Origin: Paenibacillus sp. FSL R7-0204 | GTDB taxonomy: Bacteria; Bacillota; Bacilli; Paenibacillales; Paenibacillaceae | DNA: 64,000 bases | Assembly (NCBI RefSeq): GCF_038002225.1 | Contig: NZ_JBBOCA010000001.1 | Location: 4,216,001 to 4,280,000, forward strand | Reading direction: 5' to 3' | Shown: piece by piece, positions 51,459 through 58,596 of the stretch | Numbering within the stretch: position 1 is the stretch's first letter | Layout: every line of letters starts with the position of its first letter | Notes under the pieces: generated by a model | What the model saw: only the letters and a program-made list of their open reading frames with translations | The model's database searches: none | What the model was told of the DNA's origin: nothing | Position numbers and translations under genes: made by a program

Positions 51459-51541
51459 ATGCCCTGTTAAGGTAACACGCCACTGCATATAAATGATCAT
51501 TTATGAACCCATCATAAAGCATACCTTGTATTGCCGTCAAT
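51456..51541 (-). promoter_or_regulatory. Promoter and RAT-like antiterminator of the glcT-EIIA-nagE operon
   Basis: -35 TTGACG (51540-51535), 18-bp spacer, -10 TATGAT (51516-51511) on the minus strand, between the kinase stop and glcT. The leader then reads GCGTGTTACCTTAACAGGG and CATGAG (51480-51456), close to the Bacillus ptsG RAT sequence as I recall it. Its 3' end overlaps the first arm of the terminator, so forming the RAT hairpin would exclude the terminator. Confidence 0.85.
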
Positions 51542-51556
51542 GGGTTTTTGGAAAAG

Positions 51557-54289
51557 TCAAATGTACCGGCACATTCGTGTAATGACGTCCTGCATCAATA
51601 CCGGCTTGCTGATGAAATCAGTGGCTCCGGCGGCCAGGCAACGCTCACGGTCTTCCCTCATCGTCTTGGCAGAGACCGCAATGATCGGGAGGTCGGTGAG
51701 ATGCATCTCCTCACGAATAATAGACAACGTGTCATAGCCATCCAGAACCGGCATCATAATATCCAGGAGTACGATATCCACCTCCGGCTGTTCTCTAACC
51801 ACTTGAAGACATTCATACCCTGTCTGAGCGGTCATGATGGTCATTCCGTAAGGCTCCAGACCCTTCTGAAGGGCATAGATATTGCGCATATCATCATCTA
51901 CAATCAGGACAGTCCTGCCTTGCAGCATGGCGTATTCTTTCTCGAACAGGGAGTCCTGGCCATTACCCGGCTGCCCTGTATCATGAATGGTCCTGGAATG
52001 CTCCGCCCCGGCTGCAGTCTGAGCCAGCTCCGCCGGATGGACGGGTTCTTCTTCACTGTCCAGTTCACGGCATGGGAGATACAAGGTGAATGTACTACCC
52101 TTGCCCTCTTCGCTCTCCAGGCTAATGTGTCCGCCCAGAAGCTGAGCCAATTGCTGGGAGATGGATAAGCCCAGACCGGTTCCCCCGAATTTGCGGGCAG
52201 TCGTTCCGTCCACCTGGCGGAAGGCCTCGAAGATCAGCTCACGGTTCTCCGCAGAGATGCCGATTCCGGTATCCTGTACAGCAAAGGCCAACACCGGCCC
52301 CTCTGTTATGTAACGCTGATCCGAATATGCCGCCAGCTTGGTAATCTCCACGGTAACCGAGCCCTGCTCAGTGAATTTGAAGGCATTGGACAGCAGATTC
52401 CGCAGAATCTGATGCAGGCGCATCTCATCGGTGAAGAACAGATCCGGAACCTCCGGGTTCAGGGTCACGTTAAACTCAACATTCTGCGCTTCGGCAAGCT
52501 TGCCGAAATAACCCTGCAGCAGTGCGGGCAGCTCGGTGAGATTGACGGCATCCATTTCCACCAGCATTTTGCCGGCTTCCACCTTGGAGAGATCCAGAAT
52601 ATCGTTAATCATATTCAGCAGATCACTGCCGGAATTGTAGATGACTGAGGCATAGCCCAGTTCTTCCTCATTTAAGGTATGATTGCGGTTCTCCGTCAGG
52701 AGCTGTGAGAGAATCAGCATACTGTTCAGCGGCGTACGCAGCTCATGCGACATATTGGCCAGGAACTCAGACTTGTAGCGCGAGCTCTGCTCCAGCTGTT
52801 CATTGTACCGCTCCAGCTCAATCGCGGCATTCTCGGCTACAGATTTCTGGTTCTCAAGCTCCTTGTTCACGGTGAGCAGCTCGCTGGTCTGACTCTGAAG
52901 CTCCTCCGTCTGCATCTGCATCTCCTCGGATTGCGTCTGAAGCTCCTCCGATTGAACCTGAAGCTCTTCGTTCATCACCTGCGATTCATGCAGAAGCCTC
53001 TGGATCTCCATCCGGGTCTTCACCGAATTCACGGTAACCCCCATCATATCCAGCAATTCCTTCAGCAGCCCGAAATGGTAAGGCGCCCATCGGGTCAGCG
53101 CAGCAATCTCAAGTACAGCAACGGTCTTATTCTCAAAAATAATCGGAGCGATCACAGCGAATCTGGGTGCCGTTCTGCCCAGAGCAGAGTTGATGTAGAT
53201 ATAGTCATCAGGCAATTGCTCAATCACATTCATCCGCTGATCCAGCGCACATTGACCTGCGAGGCCTACTCCCGGCTGAATAACCTCCGGCCCTATGAGC
53301 TCTTCCTTATTCTCTGCTCCTGCATAGGAATAGATGCGTTCGAACAGTTCCCCGTTATTCACGACATATATAGTGGCATACTGCATTTCCAGCATAACCG
53401 ACAACCGGCTGACAAAAATTCTGCACAGCGAAGGCATATCAATAGTCTCCTGCAAGGCAATGGACATTGAGGTGAGCTGTTCGCTCATCCACTGCTCCCG
53501 CTGCACATTATCCAGCAGCCCGTTCGTCGCTTCGCCCAAATCATAGATTTCATCCAGCGTCTTCACCTTAATGCGCTCTGAGCGGTTACCGCCGGAGGCA
53601 ATGCTGTTGATGGCCTGTATGACGCTGTGCAGAGGATTTACAATGCTGGCCGAGAGCAGATAAGTGATGAGCAGCGCAAGTACGACCACCAATCCCCATA
53701 ATATGTACATGGTGATCAGCAGCTTGTGATTGCTGTCCTTCAGATTGCTGATCCGGTCGTTCGTGAGGGTTCGTTCGATGTCTCGGAAGTAATCGGACTG
53801 GGAACGGATCGTGTCGACGAGATTTTTCCCCGTATCGTTGCGAAAAAAAGCGTTGACCGCCTCTGTATTGCCATTCTTCTTCAGCTCAACCACATGCTGC
53901 CCGGCGACATCGACCCACTTCTCGATATTATCCGTAATCGTGTCCAGATTCCGCACCTGATTCGGGTTATCGGCAATGAGATTGTTCAGCTTCGCTGCAT
54001 TAATCCTCCACTGCACCAGCCCGTCATTATACGGTGCCAGGTAAGACTCATCATCGGTAAGGACGTACCCGCGCTGTCCAGTCTCCATATCGAGTACATT
54101 TTTCTCAATTTGATATGTAAGTTCATGAACTTCTATATCATGATCGCTCAAGAACACGGTTTCTTTCTCCAGGCTGTTAATCCGGCCAGAGACTATAATC
54201 AGAAATAGCCCTAGCATTAATAGTATGATGACATATCCAAGTGCGATTTTGCCGCGGATCTTCAAGCTCCAAGCATGCTTCTCCGGCAA
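51557..54289 (-). CDS. Hybrid sensor histidine kinase (CHASE3-HAMP-GAF-HisKA-HATPase-REC)
   Basis: 910 residues from TTG with GGGGG upstream. TM1 (about 15-34), CHASE3 outer domain (TYQIEKNVLDMETGQRGYVLTDDESYLAPY), TM2 (about 190-213), HAMP, GAF (about 275-420). A striking heptad coil (QVQSEELQTQSEEMQMQTEELQSQ) follows at about 430-470. HisKA has FLANMSHELRTPLNS, HATPase has NLLSNAFKFTEQG and DTGIGI, and the C-terminal REC has phospho-Asp in DIVLLDIMMPVLDGYD. No separate regulator follows. Signal unknown. Confidence 0.93.
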   Translation of the reverse strand: MPEKHAWSLKIRGKIALGYVIILLMLGLFLIIVSGRINSLEKETVFLSDHDIEVHELTYQIEKNVLDMETGQRGYVLTDDESYLAPYNDGLVQWRINAAKLNNLIADNPNQVRNLDTITDNIEKWVDVAGQHVVELKKNGNTEAVNAFFRNDTGKNLVDTIRSQSDYFRDIERTLTNDRISNLKDSNHKLLITMYILWGLVVVLALLITYLLSASIVNPLHSVIQAINSIASGGNRSERIKVKTLDEIYDLGEATNGLLDNVQREQWMSEQLTSMSIALQETIDMPSLCRIFVSRLSVMLEMQYATIYVVNNGELFERIYSYAGAENKEELIGPEVIQPGVGLAGQCALDQRMNVIEQLPDDYIYINSALGRTAPRFAVIAPIIFENKTVAVLEIAALTRWAPYHFGLLKELLDMMGVTVNSVKTRMEIQRLLHESQVMNEELQVQSEELQTQSEEMQMQTEELQSQTSELLTVNKELENQKSVAENAAIELERYNEQLEQSSRYKSEFLANMSHELRTPLNSMLILSQLLTENRNHTLNEEELGYASVIYNSGSDLLNMINDILDLSKVEAGKMLVEMDAVNLTELPALLQGYFGKLAEAQNVEFNVTLNPEVPDLFFTDEMRLHQILRNLLSNAFKFTEQGSVTVEITKLAAYSDQRYITEGPVLAFAVQDTGIGISAENRELIFEAFRQVDGTTARKFGGTGLGLSISQQLAQLLGGHISLESEEGKGSTFTLYLPCRELDSEEEPVHPAELAQTAAGAEHSRTIHDTGQPGNGQDSLFEKEYAMLQGRTVLIVDDDMRNIYALQKGLEPYGMTIMTAQTGYECLQVVREQPEVDIVLLDIMMPVLDGYDTLSIIREEMHLTDLPIIAVSAKTMREDRERCLAAGATDFISKPVLMQDVITRMCRYI

Positions 54290-54360
54290 TGGTCCAACCC
54301 CCGTCCAGAGTTATACTTATGCTGCATATTGTTGTCTCTCACGCTGTGGCTGCACAGGGC

Positions 54361-54756
54361 TTATAAATACCCCTCCGTGCGGGGCATAGGCAATCTGTCC
54401 TTGAGCTGACGAACATTGGCTTCCAGCTTGATGATGATATCCTCAAGATCCTGCGGATCGATCCCCTTAATAATCGGCACAGGGGCCGGAGTGGCTGCGG
54501 TCTTCACCTCTGCCTTCAGCTCTTTCATCTCAATCTGCTGCTCCTGCCACTTATCCATCAGATCCGCTATGGTGGCATAGAACCGTTCATAATCCTTAAT
54601 AACGCTGTCCAGGAACGTATCCACCTCTTCGGCGTCATAGCCGCGAAGCTTCATACTGAATTCCTTTTCATGAATTGTAAGTGCATCAAGGGTAATACCG
54701 AGCTGGCTGAACAGCTTTCTCTGCTTATCCAGCCGCCGTTTCATATGTTCGTCCAT
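54361..54756 (-). CDS. DivIVA/GpsB-domain protein
   Basis: 131 residues from an ATG 7 bases after GGAGG; an upstream in-frame ATG is not needed. N-terminal DivIVA/GpsB lipid-binding region HEKEFSMKLRGYDAEEVDTFLDSVIKDYERF, then a coil and a C-terminal helix (PQDLEDIIIKLEANVRQLKDRL). Cytoplasmic, binds membranes and cell-division or wall-synthesis partners. It lies between the kinase and the yteA-like gene, monocistronic. Confidence 0.88.
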   Translation of the reverse strand: MDEHMKRRLDKQRKLFSQLGITLDALTIHEKEFSMKLRGYDAEEVDTFLDSVIKDYERFYATIADLMDKWQEQQIEMKELKAEVKTAATPAPVPIIKGIDPQDLEDIIIKLEANVRQLKDRLPMPRTEGYL

Positions 54757-54943
54757 TTCATAACCTCCAAGTGTATGCTGCATTCATCCGGCAGGTATTA
54801 TTATAACAGGGTGAAAGCAGCATGAAAATATCACTAAAGTTACAATTCAGCATAGGGATGCCTGCTGATTGCCCTATAACACATTAGGGTAAGGAAAGAT
54901 TACGACAGTGTAACTACTACTCAAGCTGAAAGGAAGATGACAC

Positions 54944-55507
54944 ATGAGCCACTTAACCAAAGACCAATTAAATACAATCCGGGCAGCCCTTGAGAAGCGC
55001 AAGGCAGAGCTGGAGCAGCATTTCTCCGGCAATGGAGCTGAAGACAGCCTGCTCGGCGATTCTCTTATCCTCTCCACGGGGGAGCTCTCTTCGGTCGATA
55101 ACCATCCCGCCGATACAGGCACGGAGACGTTTGAACGCAGCCGCGACCTGTCCATCAACACCTCGCTATCCGAAGAATTAACGGAGATCGAGGCTGCACT
55201 TGCTCGGATGGATAACGGAACGTACGGCATCTGCGAGGCCAGCAAGCAAGAGATTCCTTATGAACGGCTTGAGGCCATCCCCTACACCCGCTTTACCGTG
55301 GAGCATGCCCCAACCAGCAGTGACACTGACGCACGCCCTGTGGAAGAAGAGGTCATGACCCCGCCGCCCGCCGGTGCAGGCGAAGGACGCCAGCAGAATA
55401 GCGGAAGATTCGATGACGCCGGTGCCTGGGAAGCCGTGGAGGAATATGGCAGCGCAAGCTCGCCGGTAACCCCACCGGGCCAGGATTCTGAAGAAGAGGA
55501 TACCTGA
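54944..55507 (+). CDS. YteA-like TraR/DksA-family protein
   Basis: 187 residues with AAAGGAAG before ATG. N-terminal coil (LTKDQLNTIRAALEKRKAELEQ), then TEIEAALARMDNGTYGICEASKQEIPYERLEAIPYTRF, the DksA/TraR zinc-finger place with only one Cys left, as in YteA-type sporulation proteins of bacilli. The C-terminal tail is acidic and low-complexity. A transcription-related or spore role is inferred from family. Confidence 0.85.
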   Translation: MSHLTKDQLNTIRAALEKRKAELEQHFSGNGAEDSLLGDSLILSTGELSSVDNHPADTGTETFERSRDLSINTSLSEELTEIEAALARMDNGTYGICEASKQEIPYERLEAIPYTRFTVEHAPTSSDTDARPVEEEVMTPPPAGAGEGRQQNSGRFDDAGAWEAVEEYGSASSPVTPPGQDSEEEDT

Positions 55508-55580
55508 GACGGCAGGTCACTGCTTGCGAGCCTCGTGGATAGACTGATATGGATGAGGCTTACGGCTCAGGCATTTCCCA

Positions 55581-55940
55581 TCAGAAGTTGTCTGCTACCG
55601 CCTTATTAAGAATTCCAAGACAACGGTCCAGGTCGGCCTTCACCTGCTTCTTATACAGCTTGGCCTTCTCCTCCCCGTCCGAAGTGAAATGATACAGGAC
55701 AATCTCCTGAAAATCGACCTTCGGATCATTCCCCTTGAGCTGCTTGGTGCGGTAAAGTATCCCTTGCTGCACCAGCTCATGCAGGGCGCGGTAAATTTCA
55801 CTTTGGGGAGGCGAATAGCCATGAGCTTTGAAATCTCTGCGTAAATCCTCAAGCATCTGATAACCATACCCCTTGTGCTGCTCCACCATAGTAATCAGGT
55901 ATACCTTTATAAACGCCCGCTGGGCAATCATAAACGCCAT
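55581..55940 (-). CDS. rtp: Replication terminator protein homologue (RTP)
   Basis: 119 residues from an ATG after GGGAGGTGTCTT. The text IAQRAFIKVYLITMVEQHKGYGYQMLEDLRRDF, SEIYRALHELVQQGIL and EKAKLYKKQVKADLDRCLGILNKAVADNF matches Bacillus subtilis RTP (122 residues) almost position for position as I remember it. That includes the alpha1 QRAF start, the winged helix and the dimer helix ending in DNF. RTP binds Ter sites near the terminus and stops replication forks in one direction. A generic tool would call it PadR-like. AT-rich upstream region holds candidate Ter sites; single gene. Confidence 0.88.
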   Translation of the reverse strand: MAFMIAQRAFIKVYLITMVEQHKGYGYQMLEDLRRDFKAHGYSPPQSEIYRALHELVQQGILYRTKQLKGNDPKVDFQEIVLYHFTSDGEEKAKLYKKQVKADLDRCLGILNKAVADNF

Positions 55941-56233
55941 AAGACACCTCCCGGGGTGTTTTTTTTGTTTTTTAGGAAATTCTAATTTTCTTCTGTTATG
56001 GATAAGTGGCGCGCAGGTAATCTCATTCACCCGTAAGGGTGATTTTGTCCTAGAATCCTTAGAGAAGAACAGTCTTTGCCCCTTGTCACTTAATTCCGGC
56101 AGTCAAATGATATGGTAGTATTTCCAGCTACAACTCTAGTATAAACTCTATTTCCCAGTTTTCACAACAAGTTATATTTTATAGTTTCATTTTTCCGGTG
56201 AGGAGTTTAGGTTTACTTTTTCCGTTTTGAAGA

Positions 56234-56256
56234 GGATAGGTACAGATGTCGTAAGG
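56234..56256 (-). promoter_or_regulatory. Candidate Ter site 1
   Basis: On the minus strand TTACGACATCTGTACCTATCC; shares ACATNNGTACCTA with site 2 and the TATGTACC core of Bacillus Ter sites. About 300 bp upstream of rtp. Confidence 0.45.
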
Positions 56257-56304
56257 CGTTTAGAAGGTATATGTAGATATGGTGGGTGTTTTTATGTATT
56301 CTAT

Positions 56305-56478
56305 TGTGAATTTTTCATATATTGAAATTATGTTAATAGAGACGAGTTTAACTTACAGCCCCTGACACCCGTTGCTTAACACCTCTACACAATAAAGGTT
56401 ATTGTGGACGCAATAAGTCTTTTATTAATATTTAGGGGTCACTATTATGAATTTTTCATATGATGAAATAACATGAAT
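56305..56478. repeat. 33-bp imperfect direct repeat with palindromic core
   Basis: Copies at 56305-56337 and 56446-56478, 26 of 33 bases identical; the core GAATTTTTCATAT..TGAAAT holds TTTCAT-N3-ATGAAA in copy 2 and nearly so in copy 1. A dimeric protein site is likely. Confidence 0.6.
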
Positions 56479-56562
56479 AATTTCACCCCTCGGCCTCCCC
56501 GCAGACGATCACTCTTATGTATAGAAGGGTCATTCTGGGTGCGGCAATACATTGATCTTGAG

Positions 56563-56588
56563 GGGATTAGGTACGCATGTAGTTAATT
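56563..56588 (-). promoter_or_regulatory. Candidate Ter site 2
   Basis: On the minus strand AATTAACTACATGCGTACC then TAATCC. AATTAA, CTA and GTACC with AAT following are elements of the Bacillus subtilis Ter consensus. Same orientation as site 1, 329 bp away. Confidence 0.5.
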
Positions 56589-56654
56589 GCTTGGTGTTGT
56601 AGATTTATTTTAAACTATAGGCTTGGAAAATACATGATCAATGGGGCTGTGATT

Positions 56655-57107
56655 ATGAAAGAGATTCTACGCGAGGTTGGAATGATTGCCCGGTCACTGG
56701 ACTCTATCAGCAATATCGAATTTAAGCAATACGACCTTACCAGGGGGCAATATTTGTATCTGATGCGGATCTGTGAGCATCCGAGGATGATCCAGGAGAA
56801 GCTGGCTGAAATGATTAAGGTGGACCGGACAACGGCTGCACGTGCTATACAGAAGCTTGAGATTAACGGTTTTATTGAAAAAAATGAAGATCAGCATAAC
56901 AAAAAAATCAAGAGGCTGATCCCTACAGAGAAAGGGCAGGCCGTCTACCCTCTGCTCAAAAGGGAGAACGATTATTCTAATAGCGTAGCGCTGTCCGGCT
57001 TCTCCGAAAGTGAGGCAGAAACCCTGGTAAAACTCCTGCAAAGAGTCAGGTCCAATGTGGAAAAAGACTGGGGATTTGTAAAAAAGGGAAACAAACGGGA
57101 CTATTGA
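56655..57107 (+). CDS. MarR-family transcriptional regulator
   Basis: 150 residues. Winged helix: LTRGQYLYLMRICEHPRMIQEKLAEMIKVDRTTAARAIQKLEINGFIEKNEDQHNKKIKRLIPTEKG. ATG follows GGGGCTGTGATT; an ATG seven codons upstream is possible. Followed by a GNAT gene 63 bp on, a common MarR-acetyltransferase pairing. Confidence 0.9.
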   Translation: MKEILREVGMIARSLDSISNIEFKQYDLTRGQYLYLMRICEHPRMIQEKLAEMIKVDRTTAARAIQKLEINGFIEKNEDQHNKKIKRLIPTEKGQAVYPLLKRENDYSNSVALSGFSESEAETLVKLLQRVRSNVEKDWGFVKKGNKRDY

Positions 57108-57581
<474 letters not shown>

Positions 57582-57765
57582 CACAATTAGGTTAATCAGC
57601 ACAAAATCACTCTGCCAGGTGAATGATGCTAATACCTCTCTCACCGGCCGCTTTTAAGGAGCAGTAATGTTGCACTTTTTGCAGGATTCCTCCTTCTTCA
57701 CTCATGCGGTCTCTGTTCCTCCTTTATCCATAGCAGACGAATATTATAATTTCCAAAACAAGCAC

Positions 57766-57805
57766 AAAGAACTGCCCCGGCATGTTCGCCGGCAGGCAGT
57801 TCTTT
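57766..57805 (-). terminator. Intrinsic terminator, usable in both directions
   Basis: AAAGAACTGCC/GGCAGTTCTTT stem, loop with inner GGC/GCC, between the convergent GNAT and stress-protein genes. Confidence 0.75.
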
Positions 57806-57843
57806 GAGGGTGCTATATTAGCGGGGAGTGTCCCGCTATAGGG

Positions 57844-58488
57844 TTAGATTTTGTCGCGGTTGTAGAGGTCCGGGTCACGGTCTGCATTCATCGCGCCCCT
57901 GTTGCCCAAGGTATTGCCGACCGTTGTGTCCTTAGGGACCAGATCCGGGTTCGTTGCCCTGCGGTCTGCCAGCGTATCCTCCGGGTACAGGCTGTCGTAC
58001 CTGCCCGAGTTGAGTGAACGGTTACCCCGGAACACGGTATGGATATCTCTTCCGCGGCCGTTGTCATCGACGAGGACGAGGATTTTGCCGCTGTCGATGT
58101 AGCCTTCGTAATCTCTGGCCTCATCCTCGGGAATGCCGAGTCCGATTAATCCGCCCACCAGACCGCCCGCTCCTACTCCGATGGCAGCCCCTGTTAACGT
58201 AGCTGCGATTGGGCCTGCGGCAAGGATTGGACCAATTCCCGGAATGGCCAGCGCACCGATCCCGGCGAGCAGCCCTGTAATACCGCCCACTACGCCGCCG
58301 GTGGCTGCACCTGTGGCAACGCCTTCCGGCGCCATTGTTCCTGTATCTTCGGAGATGTGTTTCAGGTCATCTCGATCCTTCGTAATTACTGAAATCTCAT
58401 CGTTCGTGAACCCTTGACTCTGCAAACTTTCAATTGCTCTGGTTGCTTCTTGTTCCGTATCGAATACGCCAATAATTTTCTCTGTCAC
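57844..58488 (-). CDS. General stress protein (YflT/17M-like, Gly-rich)
   Basis: 214 residues from GTG with AAGGAGGG before it. The N-terminal YflT-type domain is KIIGVFDTEQEATRAIESLQSQGFTNDEISVITKD. A Gly/Ala-rich hydrophobic middle (about 60-120, VGGITGLLAGIGALAIPGIGPILAAGPIAA) and IPEDEARDYEGYIDSGKILVLVDD follow. The C-terminal tail is charged and Asn/Asp-rich. Such proteins are induced by heat or SigB stress; action unknown. Confidence 0.88.
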   Translation of the reverse strand: MTEKIIGVFDTEQEATRAIESLQSQGFTNDEISVITKDRDDLKHISEDTGTMAPEGVATGAATGGVVGGITGLLAGIGALAIPGIGPILAAGPIAATLTGAAIGVGAGGLVGGLIGLGIPEDEARDYEGYIDSGKILVLVDDNGRGRDIHTVFRGNRSLNSGRYDSLYPEDTLADRRATNPDLVPKDTTVGNTLGNRGAMNADRDPDLYNRDKI

Positions 58489-58596
58489 TTGAAGCCCTCC
58501 TTCGTAATTGTTGTTCGCTACTCTATTACCCGTTCACGCGATGCCCAAACAGGAAAAGCTTCACTGGCTGCACTAATACCTGTTCACCGCCACATT

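Larger units (their letters stand above)
55941..56654. other. AT-rich non-coding stretch between rtp and marR
   Basis: 714 bp without a gene, distinctly AT-rich against its surroundings. It holds two related GTAC-centred motifs (56234-56256, 56563-56588) and a 33-bp imperfect direct repeat (56305-56337, 56446-56478). No ribosome-binding site or coding run on either strand. Probably the regulatory and fork-arrest region of rtp. Confidence 0.7.

Noticed and set aside
56305..56340. Possible dif site (ATTATGTTAAT resembles the right arm)
   Set aside because: The left arm and central spacer do not fit the Bacillus dif consensus.
57607..57705. Possible 32-codon minus-strand gene (MSEEGGILQKVQHYCSLK...)
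   Set aside because: AAAGGAGG precedes it, but the spacing is 12 bases, the peptide has no recognisable feature and no neighbour needs it; chance cannot be excluded.
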